A stretch of DNA of 64,000 nucleotides, taken from positions 2,256,452 to 2,320,451 of the forward strand of contig NW_021167085.1 of the NCBI RefSeq assembly GCF_003711515.1, given 5' to 3'. Shown here one piece after another: positions 32,700 to 45,639 of this stretch. The notes under the pieces are model-generated. The model saw nothing but the letters and a program-made list of their open reading frames with translations. It ran no database searches and was not told the DNA's origin. Source of the DNA: Sodiomyces alkalinus F11 (Eukaryota > Ascomycota > Sordariomycetes > Glomerellales > Plectosphaerellaceae). How positions within the stretch are numbered: the stretch's first letter is position 1; every line of letters starts with the position of its first letter. The position numbers and the translations under genes are program-made.

Positions 32700-35600
32700 G
32701 GTTATCGCCCGCGCGGCGTAGTAAATCTATATAAAATCAGAGATAAATCTACGATAGTATAGCGAGTTTGACTACGTACGGGCTAATTATCTTTATAACC
32801 CGGTATTTACGGTATAGCTAGTCGAGCTTATATAATAGTTAAGGGGTTAAGTAATTAGCTAGCGATAGCTAAACTAAGTCGTTTACTTTAAAACGCTTAG
32901 CCGGTAAACGATATTAATTTACGGACTCTTTATTCCTAAGCTATATTAACACGACCGTAGCTTAAGCGAACTTTATCGCTTCCTATAAGCGGCGTAGTAG
33001 GTTATATACCGCTAATACTCTAGGTTTTATTAGGGGCTCTTTAGTTATCTGGATTAGGTCGATATAGTACTTATATTCTAAAAAGAAGGGATTAAACCCT
33101 ATCACGGAGCTTTTATAATTATTTAGGGCTAGTTATACTATAGGTAATAGGCAATCCTAGTCGTCCTAAGCGTAGTAAATAAAGGCTTATAAATAGGCCT
33201 GCACTTTTTAGTTTATACGCTCGGTTACTTTATCGGTTTAGGGGTAATATACTATACTAAGTTTACGCGATATCTGGGTAAGCTCGTAAAAGTGCTTTTA
33301 GAATCTGCTTATCTAGTTTAAACCTCGGTTACTAATAATCGATTAAGGTATTCCGTGGAACCGGAAATAGTAGTATAGGAACCGTTTCATATAGGCTTCG
33401 GCTTCTATTATCTTTATCGCCTTTAACGTTACGGCCTTAGTTAGGCGATCTATAATAACCTAAAGGTAGCGCGCTTTTTTCTCGCCGGCTAATAATAGGT
33501 CTATTATAAAGTCTATCGATAGATCGCTATATATTTATTCTAGCACGGGAAAGGGGCGTAAAAGGCCTTATTATACGTTCCTTTACATGTATCCTCTTTT
33601 ATAGATATTATAGTTCCGGATAAAATATCGGATATCCTTATTTATCCTTAGCTAGAAGAAGCGATACGCTATTAAGGCGATAGTGTTTTTATATCCCGGG
33701 TATCCTCCGATTACTAAGTCGTGGATTAACTAGATAATCCTTCCTCGTAGCGTTAACCCTTTAGTGGACCCGGGCACCTAGATCCGGTCGCGGAATAATA
33801 ATAACCCGGTCACGGAGATAGAATACTCGGAAATCTATAGCTTTAATTCAAATAACGGCGGGAACTACCGTTCTTCCTTAGTAACCGCGGACAGAGCTCC
33901 TTAATACTACTTATCGGTTATAAGCGTCTTATTCTATAGTCGCTATAACTCCTAGTCCGTTTCGAAGATTATTTAGCCGCTATTCTCGCTATAAATATAA
34001 GGTAGGATATTATAGGTGTACTATAAGGAGTGATAGGCCACTGCAGAGCGATATAAGATCACTTAGGGACTGATAGGAACTAAGGAGGGGGTATCGTGAT
34101 AAGATTATCCGTTAAGTCCTTCCGAGACTCTAGGAACTATAGAAGGCACTCCCCTTTTTATACCTACCTAAGGTCTTCTAACTAAATAGGTAGCGAGAGG
34201 CCTCCTTAGAACTAAGTTTAGGCATAAGCTAGTTCCTAAGCTGACTAGCTTACTGGATTTAAGCTGACTTCTAAGCTAACCAGCTTACTTAAACCCGACG
34301 CGTTATATCTTTAACGGTCTAACCTGACTACGATCCCCCTATCTATATATAAGTCTAGTGCTAGTCCTATAGTAATGTGTAAGCACTGTATATTCTAATA
34401 TAGGATTATAGTATTAGGAATTAATTAGATATAATAGAATTATTCCCTTCCATCTATTATATCCTAGGGCTTATCTTACTATTAACGTGAGAGGGTATCC
34501 GCTATCGTATTATCTTTTCTTTTCCAGTATTCGAGTATAAAGTTAAACTACGCGAGCTCGCTAGCCTATCGGCTCTATCGCTCTATAAGCGTTTATTTCG
34601 TTATAAAGTATTTAAGGGCCTTATAGTCGGATAGGACTATAAACTATCCGTAACTAATAAGCTTAGCTCGCTATACTACTAAGTAGCTTATAATCGCTAG
34701 TATTTTTTTATCGTGGATTAGGTAATTATATTCCGCTCTATTAAGTTTACGGGAGTAGTATACGACTATATAGCGATTTCCGTCTACGTCTTCTTATATT
34801 AAGCTACCCCTAAAAGTAAACCCCGAATAATCCGTTTCGATAAAGGTCTTATTTATAGGGTCCTATTACCGAAGTATTAGTCCTTCTTAGAACCTCGCTT
34901 TTAGCTCGCGGAAAGCCGCTTCTTTATCAGGACCCTATCAGAAGGCGTAGTCCTTTTTTATAAATGCTATTAATAGTACGGAAATCTCCGAAAAGTCCTT
35001 ACTAAAAATCTAGTAATAATTCGTAAATCCTAGGAAGCTTCGTACGCCTTTAACCGATATAGGCGTTTCCTACTCGCGAATAGCTTATAACTTCTCCGGG
35101 TCATATAATACGCCCTTTCCTATAGTAACTATAAATCCTAGGTATTTTACTATCTTTATGCTAAACTCACACTTCGACGGGTTTAGGTTTAGGCCGGCGT
35201 CCGCGAGCGCGCGGAGCACCTACTTAACCTTCGCTTCGTGGTCGGCCCGGCTCCTACTAGAGTAGACTAGGACGTTATTAATATAAGCGGTAATAAAGTT
35301 ATTTAGGAAGCGCTATAGCGTCTTATTAATATATCGTTAAAAGGTTATTAGAGCTTTACTTAAACTAAACGGGTAGATAAGCCACTTAAAAAGCCTAAAC
35401 CGCGTTTAGAATAAAGTCTTATACTCGTGCCCGGGAGCTATCCTAATCTTATAGAAGGTAGTAACTATATTAAGCTTCGTAAACTATTTCGCCTGCCTTA
35501 AGTTTTATAGCGTCTTAGCGATTAAAGGAAATAGGTAATAGTCTTATTTAGTAATCGTATTTAGCGCTCGGTAATCGTAATAGAATCGGAGTCCTTTACC

Positions 35601-36273
35601 TAGTTTCCTTATAAAGAGGATAGGAGCCGCGGCTTCCGAACTACTAACTCGGATAAATCCTTTATCTATTAGGTCGGTAAGTGTTTTTCGTAATACTAAG
35701 AGTTCTTCCCTTAATATATTATACAGTAGTCCTTAGGGGAGCGATAGCTCCTTACCGTCGCTATTAGATATAAGGTTAACTTCGTAATCGACTCTTAATC
35801 GGTATAGCGGTAATTAGTTTACTTTATCGGGCGCGAATAGGTTACTAAATTCTCGTAATAGCTTTTCGGGTATAAAGTCCTTTAGGTTAACTAGTTATTT
35901 CTTATTTAACGCTTTTTCGATATCCTTTAAGCTTACTTCTTAGATTAAGGCTTCCTCGCCCTTCTATCGTAATCGTCGGATAAAGCCCGCGAATATAGAT
36001 TTAGTAACTAAATAGATATCGCGGATAGCTTATACTCTAGCCGGTTTCTTTTTATAGTAAAGTCGTATTTTTAGTCTAGCTACTCCGTAGTAGAGTCTTT
36101 TATTCTTAGCGCAGTACGTTATATTATTCTATTCTATCCAAGGCTTCCCGAGATATACGTTTTAATTAAGCCCGGGTATTATATATATAAATAGTGTTTA
36201 CTAGTAGGCGCCGATCTTAAGCTCGTAGACGGCGATTCCCGCGCTATTAATAGTTCCGGTAGCTTCTAAGAAG
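32700..36273 (-). pseudogene. Gypsy-1 pol remnant (protease, RT, RNase H, integrase)
   Basis: Read on the minus strand, RIP-type stops included. Protease end: PGLN, LGKPWIE (about 36,190-36,130). Reverse transcriptase (about 35,840-35,240): LIDKGFIRVS, GKGLRFYYDYRALNTIT, KIRIAPGHEYKT, RFRLFKWLIYPF, then the catalytic box as AYINNVLVYS at 35,271-35,290, where YVDD would be expected. Integrase core (about 33,550-33,300): SDLSIDFIIDL, VIIDRLTKAVTL and FRFHGIP...SNRG for SDRG. RNase H lies between but is less clear. Domain order protease-RT-RNase H-integrase defines Ty3/Gypsy, and the RT type resembles chromovirus-like fungal elements. Confidence 0.85.
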
Positions 36274-36286
36274 TGTAACTGGATGA
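36274..36286 (-). repeat. Gypsy-2 LTR-a, left fragment
   Basis: The first 13 bases (TGTAACTGGATGA) of LTR-a. The last five are the Copia target duplication; the LTR resumes at 42,506/42,511. Confidence 0.85.
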
Positions 36287-36549
36287 TGTCGCACGTTAAG
36301 TAGGCACTTGAATGATTAACTTAGTAGAGCAGAAATCTCGTGTGTGTGTATTATGTTAAGTTATATCTGGGAGAGTCTCTTATGCCCTTAATTTAGGCGG
36401 TGAAGACTCTATTATGGGTACTAAGTTATTTGGATCCTATCCGGTCTTTTCCGGTATCCGCCCCTGTTATATCCGAAGCCCTTAGTTATAGCGTAGATCC
36501 CCCCTGGATCCCCTATAGACCACATCGTGGTCCGTGTGCCTATACGACA
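36287..36549 (-). repeat. Copia 3' LTR
   Basis: 263 bp, less mutated than its partner: it still reads CTCGTGTGTGTGTATTATG where the right copy has only TpA. Confidence 0.9.
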
Positions 36550-36899
36550 CACCCCCTTAGTTAAGATGGGTCTTCTCAGGTCAACTAACCAATCAGAGGC
36601 TTCGGTTTAAACCAAATACTCTTAACTTTTCTATCGTAAAATTAATAGTTAAGGGAAAACGCCCTCGTAAAAGGGATCTAAATCCGCTCTATTTAACCGT
36701 TTAATTTAATTCTATCTTAATTAGTTCCTCGATCCTAATTAGCCGGATCTGCTTGATCGGATCTATATCTATTAGATCTACTACGCCCTTAGGGGCCCTC
36801 GTCGTTACTACGGCCGTGGCTTTAGCGCGTTTAATCTCTTCGTGTAGTCGTTTAGACTACTCGATACGGTCCGTTTAATCCGTTAAATTAAGCTATTAC

Positions 36900-39800
36900 T
36901 ATAGTCTTTTAATTCCTGCCTCCGGTAGTGCCTTCGTTAAACCGTCCGCGATTATCTCCTTCGTGTTAACGTATATAACCTTAAAGAGGCCCTGCTATAC
37001 CAACTAACACGCCTACTAGTTATAAATATCGATATACCGTATCCTTATTCGCAGGCGTTATGCCTTCTTATTAACGAGGTTAATAGTCTATTAATTATCG
37101 TAGTGTAGTTATAGCTATTATTAGTCTAGCCGAAGCTCTAAATTCCTTAATATCCGGCTAACGAATAGCGTCTCCTTAGCTGCCTCGGTAAGAGCGAGTA
37201 GTTCCGACTCTATTAACGACGTCGTGACCGTCGGTTATTTACCCGCCTTCTAGTTAACGGTGCCACCGAAAAGCTTTATCGTATATCCTTATACACTCTT
37301 ATGGTCTGGATTATCCCTAAAGGACGCGTCGCTTACTATCAGGAAGAGTCTATCCCCGCCGAATTCCAGATAGTAGTGCCTTATATAGTATAAGAATAGC
37401 AGTACTTATTAAGCCCTCTTAAGGTGGTTAGAGGAGGGGTTAACGTTATATTAGGAAAGCTTTGAATAGGCGAACGCGATATCGGGTCTTATTATAATAG
37501 CGGTATATAGGATAGAACCGATTATACCCTAGTACTAGCGGACCTCGGGAATCGACGCGCGTATACCGTCGCGGGGTATTAGCGGCTCTATTATTAATAA
37601 CGGGACCTTTAATGGTTTTCGGCAGAGTATATCTACGTAGTATTTAACCGCGATATTTTCTATATAGGAGGATTATAATAGCTATAACTTACGGGTGGCT
37701 CTATCCCTTAAGACCTTAATTCCCTGGAACTAACGGATTTCTTCGCCTCCTAATAACTTATAGCTTCGCTTAAGGGCGGCCTCGAGGTTATCGGCGTTCC
37801 TCTTACGGTCTCTATAGTATATAAGTCCGATATTATCGACGTAGAAGAATAGGATTCAACTGTCGCGGATTATAATATAGGGGTTATTAGGCACGGCTAT
37901 AAATCCTATCCTCTATAGCGTGTCGCTAAATTCCTCTTACTATAGTAGTGGCGATACCCTTAAGCTGAAGAGGGCTTTCCGTAGTAGCAGGACCTTACCT
38001 AGTACTTTATAGTCTTACGGTATCTTTATAAACACCTCTTCCTTAAGGCTAGTGTTAATGAACACGTTAATAGCGTCGAACTGCCTTATCTCTAGGTTAA
38101 ACCGGGCGGCGATCGCTATTAGTATACGGAAGGACCGCGAGGCTAGCGTTACGGCGTAGTTATCTTTAGTCTCTAACCGTTTTTATTAATCCCCTCAGAC
38201 TATAAGGCGTGCCTTATACTTAAGGAGGGTGCCCTCCTTATTAAATTTATAGGTGTATACCTACCTATAGACGAGGACTTATTACTTATTAGCCTAATTA
38301 CCACTTACCTCCTACTAGTAGCCTATCCATCGGTGCCCCTTAAGGTATTCCCCCTCGGCCTATAACCACCGCTCCCGTAACGGATAGAGGCGTATATCGT
38401 GGTAGTGGTTTAGTAGAGGCGGGAGATCCTCGCGGGTTACGTACGATAGCGATAGCGGCTAGGAGGTATAAGGGGAATCTATAGTACCGATATCGTTATC
38501 GTTAATAGCTTACTTCCTTATGCGTATAGGGTTATAAGTCCTGCTAGCGTTAAAGAACGCCTTTTAGGCGTTATTATTCTAGACCTTCTCGGTCGTGTAT
38601 AGACTTATAATAGTTCTCGTGATAGATAGGCGCGCAGGTAATAGGCGCGCGGCCGATAGGAGTATAGCCGATAAGCACCCCCTAAGGGCACCTATAGCTG
38701 TCCGTTAGTGGTTATCGTGTTCTTTTACCTTAGCGCCCCTGACTACCGCTAACGCTATAAGGAACGCGCGCGCGGGATCTTCAGGGGATATTAGAGGCGT
38801 GGGAAACGGTTTAAACCTTATAGTAGTAAACCGTGAAGTGTCTGTAGTAATAGCGGTGGCCTCTCCCGTAGTAATAGCGGTAGCGTTTTCCTAGCCCGTA
38901 GTAATAGCGGTAGTATAGTCTTCTTCTATAGTAATAGTAGTATCCGTAGTAATAGCGGTAGTATAGTCTTCTTCTATAGTAATAGTAGTANNNNNNNNNN
39001 GTATAGTCTTCTTCTATAGTAATAGTAGTATCCGTAGTAATAGCGGTAGTATAGTCTTCTTCTATAGTAATAGTAGTATCCGTAGTAATAGCGGTGCCCG
39101 TAGTAATAGCGGTGATATAGTCTATAGTAATAGTAATAGCCTCTCACGTAGTAATAGCGGTAGCATTAGAGTTATAAGGTTCTAAATCTATAGCCTAGAT
39201 ATTAGGCTATAGATTTAAAACCTTATCTGTAGTAATAGTAGTAGCCTCTCTCGTAGTAATAGTAACGGCCTTACCTTTACCCGTAGTAAGAGCGGTGGCA
39301 TTAGAGTCTTCCGACTCGAGATCTAATACATCTACGGCTATGCCTCTTAATAATAGCCTATTCGTAGTCTTATTAGATTAGGTGATACGGATAGATTATA
39401 AGCGTTCCCTGATTTCCTCGGCGGAAGCTATAGGTTATAGCGTTTTAATCCTGCCGTCGAGTATCTTATCTTCTCGTAAAGATCGTCGACGCTACTTAGG
39501 GGGTAAAGATAAAGGGACTACGTATAACGGACTATAACGCGTATAGATAGTCGTAAGTGTCTACGTAGATGCGGCGGATACTATCCTTTTACCCGTCAAA
39601 GCCCAGAGAGGCCCTAGCTATTAATTTTAACGATCTAGAAAAGGCGGAGTAGTTAGCGGGCAGACTATATAAGTCTATTATATTCGTTATAGACGTGTAT
39701 ACAGGTTATATATAGGATTATTATCTATAGAAAAGAGACTAAGGCTCTATCCTATACGCTCTAAAGGACGTTTTTACTCTACTTAAGACCTGATTCGATA

Positions 39801-42200
39801 TTAGGCCACGCGTTCTATAGGCCGATTCTAAGATATTTTAGTATCTAGAAGTTATTACTTTCCTCGCTGCTAAAGGGGTAGAAGGCTAGCCGTTAGTACT
39901 ATATTTATAGGATTAGAATAGCGTTATAGAACGGATTAAAGGTATCATTAAGAGAAGGGCGAGGGCTATAAGGATTAAAGCTAATCTGCCTATATCTATT
40001 TAGCCTAAGATCTTTAAGACTACTATGTATCTGTATAATAGAACACCACGATATATTAACGACTAAAAGACACTATACGAAGGCCTGCACGACTATTAAC
40101 CTAACCTTACATACTTACGAGCTTACGGCTATAAAGCCTTTATAAAAACGCGCGATGCTTAAGCTAAAAGAAACCGCCTACGAAGGCTAGAGCCGAAGGC
40201 ATAGATCGGTTATCACGTCGGATACTAATCCTTAAATAGCTTCCGTATTTAGCTACTATACCTAACGGATATTATCACTATAAGAGATATAGTCTTTAAT
40301 TACGAGAGTATCGGTGCCGTAGTGGCCGAGGCGTTCGTGCTACCATTATACCGTGGTCTTCTACGGTTACCGCGGTTATCGTGATCTTCTATACGGGTTA
40401 TCGCGGGGGTGCCTTACTAAGACCGTGAACGCGGTGGCGGCCGTGGCTTCTACGCGCTCGATTATATACTAGCCGTAGATATCTAGCAGCTTATAGATAG
40501 GCCGGTTATCGGCAAATCTAATAATAGTATCGTTTACAGTATCCTAGCGGTAACCTTATAGGCGTAGCTAGTATTCCGAGACGATATTAGTGACGAATTC
40601 CTTAAAGTATATAACGTCACGGAGGCGTAGTAGCCTTTTCGTGCCCGCTAGGGATTATACACGTAGCTTAATATCTCCATATCCGAGGATAGGAGCCTTA
40701 TAAGTACCTACCTAAAGCGTTAATGAATTAACCGTGGGTAGTCTAACGGCTATAAAACGGCCTCGATTATTAAAGATATAGATTAACGATCCTGAGTCTA
40801 GGATCGCGTAGTATAATAGCGCTCTGGCTTAGTTAATAGAAAGGGATATCCCCTATTCGTATTATAATCTTAATAGTGTTATCGTACGATAACGCGTTAC
40901 CCCCTAGGTTAGGGGGGCTCTTAGTCTCCCCGTCGCGGTAACGGATAGGTCTTTATAAACTATAGTAGGCGTAGTATTATAGAGTTAATCTTCCTAGACT
41001 TCCTTTATCTTATTAGCGGTAGTAGCTACTACTTCCCGCCTCTTCTATATCGCGGTATCCACGCGGCTTTTAAAACTATAAATACATATCTTCTTTTCCG
41101 CGACCTTTATAATATCTTCACGGCCACGCTAGGTATAAGGGCGTATATCCGGCCTTATATACTAATAGGCGGCGGTGGTATAGGTATTTTCGTATATCTT
41201 ATAGGGCCTCCTTATCACGGGAGGGATAGCCTTTAAGAATATATCGCTCTAAAACGCCTATATATTCATAGTGTATTATCGCTATTTTCTAGCTTATAAC
41301 CTAGCCGTCTATATCCTTAGGTATAGCCTTTATAGACGTAGTGTATTATCGGTATAGGACTAGGGCTTCCTTATAGAGGTCTATAGGTGTTAGTCCTGCT
41401 TACACGTATAGGAGAGTAATCTAGGCCCGCGGGTTATTTACGGTATTGTCCTATAGCTATACGAGGAGGTTACGTAACGTGGTATAAATAGTCCTTTCGA
41501 TATAGGAGTATACCTCGTTAAACTCCTTCTACTACGCGTTATAGTCTACCTTTTCCTCACGGTATACGCGGCGATCTTATAGGTAGCGCGTACGCCCCTT
41601 TTTAAAGAGGTCATCGATAAATGTGGGCGTCTTAGTCGGTGGTTCTTCCGTTACGGCCGTAGCCTTCCGGCGGGCGGCCGTTTTCTTTTTATCTACGGCC
41701 GTGGCCGTTATAGTAGCGGCCGTGGTAGCGGCTATAGTAACGGTATCCGTGGCGTCCGTGGCCTTATCGCCCTTTAGCATGATAGTAGAAGACGGAGTAG
41801 CCGTGACGGTAGTGGCTATAGCCTCCTCCGCTTTAGGGTCTATAGCGAGAGCCTTATATTTACGGACGTTAGGCGGTATAGGCAGGGGGAGGAGATAAGC
41901 ATTAGCCTCCTTATCGCTTAGCTTTAGATTAAGGTACTTATCCTAGTAGGAGGCCGATTTACCGCGTACGGCGCGCTCCTAAACCGCCTAATCCCTCTAG
42001 TCAATAAGGGTAGTAGCGGCCGCCTTCTATTCGGCGTTAGATACATTAGAAGATATCTTTGCTAGTTTATCGTTTATCGGTTAGTTAATTAATAAGTAGG
42101 TTAATTAATCTCTTAATTACTCTAATTAAGTCGATAGTAGTTATTTAAGAGTGCTTATATAGACGTGATTACTTCTTTATAATAGAATAGGGGTAGCCTT
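36900..42200 (-). pseudogene. Copia gag-pol remnant (GAG pre-integrase, integrase, RT, RNase H)
   Basis: Minus strand. A gag-like N-terminal part includes an intact run of 67 codons at 41,577-41,780. The GAG pre-integrase motif HERLGHYGTDTL lies at about 40,340-40,290. Reverse transcriptase end at about 37,510-37,420: GSILYTAIIIRPDIAFAYSKLS. RNase H at about 37,370-37,180: LFLIVSDASFRDNPDHKSV, IKLFGGTVN, IESELLALTEAAKETLF. This order (integrase before RT) is diagnostic of Ty1/Copia. Stops sit where Gln or Trp is conserved. A Thr-rich tandem repeat occupies the integrase-RT linker. Confidence 0.85.
38830..39260 (-). repeat. 48-bp minisatellite in the Copia linker, containing an assembly gap
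   Basis: A 48-bp unit, reading TAITTDTTITIEEDYT in the pol frame, is repeated with shorter variants of GTAGTAATAGCGGTA around it. Ten Ns at 38,991-39,000 fall inside the array, so its true copy number is unknown. Confidence 0.85.
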
Positions 42201-42242
42201 ATTAATATTTATCGTTTAGGCGTTATAAACCGGGCTTATAAC

Positions 42243-42505
42243 TATCGCACGTTAAATAGGCACTTAAATAATTAACTTAGTAGAATAGAAATCTTATGTA
42301 TATGTATTATATTAAGTTATATCTAGGAGAGTCTTTTATATCCTTAATTTAGGTGGTAAAGACTCTATTATGGGTATTAAGTCATTTAGATCCTATCCGG
42401 TCTTTTCCGGTATCCGCCCCTATTTTATCCGAAGCCCTTAGTTATAGCGTGGATCCCCCCTGGATCTCCTATAGACCACGTCGTGGTCCGTGTGCCTATA
42501 CGACA
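42243..42505 (-). repeat. Copia 5' LTR
   Basis: 263 bp, same length as the left LTR; differences are nearly all G to A or C to T. Confidence 0.9.
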
Positions 42506-42856
42506 GATAAAGACGTAGTGGCACCAGATCGTTAAGACAAAGATCAGACAAAGAGGTCAGTCCAGCGAAACCACGATATATAACCAAAATATAACCAATA
42601 CCGCTATAACCTTTAGCGAAGAAGTAGATCGGTAGTCACTATTCTGATTAGGGCAACGTAAGTTAAACTGGAAAGATACATTAAACGTAGAATAAGTAAT
42701 TATAAAAGAGGATAATAATTATATTATAATCTCTTAATAGGGATATCCCGAGCCTATCCTTAATATATATATATAGGCAGCGGATCCAGCGGCCTTAAAA
42801 GGGGGGTTATATAACCGTCTACCGAACCACTCCAACGCCGTATCTACGCGGTTATA
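42506..42856 (-). repeat. Gypsy-2 LTR-a, right part
   Basis: Continues LTR-a after the Copia insertion, starting with the duplicated GATAA; about 359 bp in total with the left fragment. Aligns through its full length with LTR-b and LTR-c and ends GCGGTTATA. Confidence 0.88.
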
Positions 42857-43149
42857 ATACGGCCCTAGTTATCTCGATTACGCCCTTATAGCGTAGATAA
42901 CTCCTAAAAATAAGCAGATATAAGTAAATAAACTAAGTAAAGAGCTATTGTATACCCTTATTCCTCTAATCACCCCGTCCTCCACGTATACTAAGTTAAG
43001 GATCCTCTTAGTTTCTATTCCTCCGTATATACTATTCCCTCGCTATCTTTATCGGCTACAACCTTAAGACGTCCCTTATCCAATCTTCTATATATGCCTC
43101 TACTTACGCTTTTATAAGGTTCTTCCTCCGACTATATAGTTAGGCTTAC

Positions 43150-44917
43150 TAGTCTTTTTAGCTTCCTAATTAGTAGTAGCTTTATCTACCTCCCACTCGA
43201 CGGCGGTATTATAATAACGCTAGCCTCCCTACTCTACTACTCGCGATAGCGGAAGATACTTACTACTATTAGTAGCGGTATCCTGTAAAGCGGCTCTATA
43301 GGGGTTATTAAACGACTAGACCTAATCCTCCCGGCTATAGTTACTCGGTCTAAACGGCACGTTCCTTATCTCGATTAGCCTATAGAATAGCAGGCTATAG
43401 GATATTTCTAGACCACGGTCCTAGTATACTCCGTCCTTCTCCCACTTACTCTATATATTAGTCCTCACGGCAAAATTAATAAGGTCCTCTCCCTCGTGCA
43501 TATAGTAGCCGGTGGCTAAGCTAATCTTAACTAGGGCGGGCTACGGCTACTATATCTACGGCTTCGACTACTTCTTTAGCTTAACCTTCTTCGGATTAGG
43601 GGAATTAATAGGGGCTTAGACTTTCGGAGACTTAGGCGGTACCGTAATAGGAGAAGGTCTAGCAGCTAGGGGCGTATTTTCCTTAGTGGCCTTTTTATAC
43701 TTAGGGGTGGTAAGCTTAAGGTTACCTAGCTCTAGGAACGCGCCGCTATTATTATTATTAAACGCCGAGACTTTAGTTAGTCCCTAATTAGGGGAAGGGG
43801 ACTCCTGTATAGTCGTTTAAGGGGTCTTAGGCGCCTTAGGCGTTTTTAGCGTCTTCGGTCCCTTAGGCGGGTTAACGGGCGTCCACTTCATATTAATAGG
43901 CTTAAAACCCGTTATCTTAGGCAGATTATAGGAGGGGGTCGTGATAGGAGTAGTAATAGAAATTAGGTTAGGGATTAGGGTAGATTACTTAAAAGCCAGC
44001 TTAGGTTAGTGGCCGAAGCCGAAGAGTTCGCCTATATAGCTTAACCAGCTATACCGGATATACTATATATAACTAGCATTATCGGTAGCATAATAGCGTC
44101 TATCCTATAATCGATATAGCCTAAAGGATACAGGAAATAAGTAACCCTCCTAAATAACAGAACGGATCTATTCACTAATAAATAGACCGCACGAATATAC
44201 GTCTTCTTACTAAGGACTAAAGACGATATAGAACTTCCTGTTTAGACTATCCATAGCCTCCTCGGGCGCTTTAATATACTGTAGCTAGCTTATAGCTCCT
44301 TAGAAGCTCTCTAGTAGATATTTCTTAGCCCCTCCGTCGTGCTATATACTATCGTATACGTATATAACCTAAGTCTCTTAATCTAAGATCAGGCTAACGA
44401 AGTGGTTACCTCTAACGTGGTATATAAAGGGAATTAACCGGCTTATCGTAATATAAAAAAGGTCCTTATCGCTAATATCTAAGTAGTTATACTTCTTCCT
44501 CTTAGCGTCGTATCCCCACGAATCAACGTTATTAATCCAGGCCTTAGGCCTAGTATCCCCGATCTATCTAGTAATTATTACCCTGATTAGGTCTTCTATA
44601 GTGGATTTCTCTAACCACTAGCCTTTAGAGAGATTACTATACACTCTCTACGTAGCTAGTAGGGTCGTTTAGGCAGAGATAACACTATCCCCACGGACCT
44701 TTACTAAAGGAGTTAATGGGGTTATATTATTCGCCGCCTCTCCTCCTAAATACTCCCCTTCTATACCCTCTAGGAGTAGTTAAATAGCCCTTTAGTTAGC
44801 CTTGTCGCTTACGGCGAACCCGAAAAAGAGAGGGTTATTATTAGACACGTCGAATAGACGGTAGGGAAGGCCGGTCGAGGGAAAAGCCTATCTACTCTTC
44901 TTAGACACGTATCCTAT
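43150..44917 (-). pseudogene. Ulp1-like (C48) cysteine protease ORF, copy X1, catalytic His/Asp/Cys still visible
   Basis: Minus strand, between LTR-b and LTR-a. From KKSR-AF next to LTR-b (the N-terminus is cut off there) the frame passes GLPYRLFD, then WLEKSTIEDLIRVIIT (about 44,630), RLIPFIYHVRGNHFVSLILD with His at 44,402-44,404, VIYVYDSI with Asp at 44,351-44,353, and two stops at Gln-type codons followed by EDVYSCGLFISE with Cys at 44,189-44,191. Order and spacing His-Asp-(Gln)-Cys with WL...I upstream are those of Ulp1/SENP (peptidase C48). A Pro/Lys-rich TPVNPPKGPKT-like linker and a C-terminal region (SFNNPYR) follow. Interrupted by RIP-type stops; not functional. Confidence 0.7.
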
Positions 44918-45274
44918 TATAACTGGATGAAGACGTAGTGGCACTAGATCGTCAAGACAAAGATCAGACAAAGAGGTTAGTCTAGCGAAACCACGATACA
45001 TAACCAGAACATAACCAACACCGCTATAACCTTTAGCGAAGAAGTGGATCGGTAGTTTCTATTCTGATCAGGGTAACGTAAGTTAAACTGGAAAGATACC
45101 TTAAACGTAGAATAAGTAATTATAAAAGAGGATAATAATTATATTTTAATCCCTTAATAGGGACGTCCCGAGCCTATCCTTAATATATATATAGGTAGCG
45201 GATCTAGCGGCCTTAAAAGGGGGGTTATATAACCGTCTACCGAATTACTGTAACGCCGTATCTACACAGTTATA
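44918..45274 (-). repeat. Gypsy-2 LTR-b (internal LTR)
   Basis: 357 bp, TATAAC...GTTATA. The sequence after its right end (ATACGGCC...) is homologous to that after LTR-a, showing that the LTR and the adjacent X ORF are one unit. Confidence 0.88.
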
Positions 45275-45639
45275 ATACGGCCTTAGTTATCTCGATTACG
45301 CCCTTATAGCGTAGATAACTCCTAAAAATAAGTAGATATAAGTAAATAAACTAAGTAAAAAGCTATCGTATACCCTTATTCCTCTAATCACCCCGTCCTC
45401 TATATATACCTGATTAGGGATCCTCTTAGTTCCAGTTCCTCCGTATATACTATTCCCTTACTATCTCCACCGACTATTTCCTCGAGATATCTCTTATCTA
45501 ATCCTCTATATATACCTCTACTTACGCTTTCGTAAGGTTCTTCCTCCGACTATATAGTTAGGCTTATTAGCCTTCCTAGCCTTTTAAGTAGCGGTAGCCT
45601 TATCTGCCTCCTATTTAATCCCCGCGTTATAATAAAGCT

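Larger units (their letters stand above)
36287..42505 (-). mobile_element. Ty1/Copia retrotransposon nested in Gypsy-2 LTR-a
   Basis: Two 263-bp LTRs (36287-36549, 42243-42505) with TGTCG...CGACA ends; 5-bp target duplication GATGA (36282-36286) and GATAA (42506-42510), differing by one RIP change. Minus orientation: a polypurine tract (AAGGGGGTG in that sense) precedes the left LTR. The sequence next to the right LTR (plus strand CGGGCTTATAAC, 42231-42242) equals part of the initiator tRNA-Met anticodon arm except for one C to T, i.e. a half-tRNA primer site as in Drosophila copia. Total 6.2 kb, RIP-inactivated. Confidence 0.9.

Noticed and set aside
41577..41780. 67-codon intact frame as a host gene
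   Set aside because: Lies between the Copia LTRs, in the gag position and on the element's strand; it is a surviving piece of gag.
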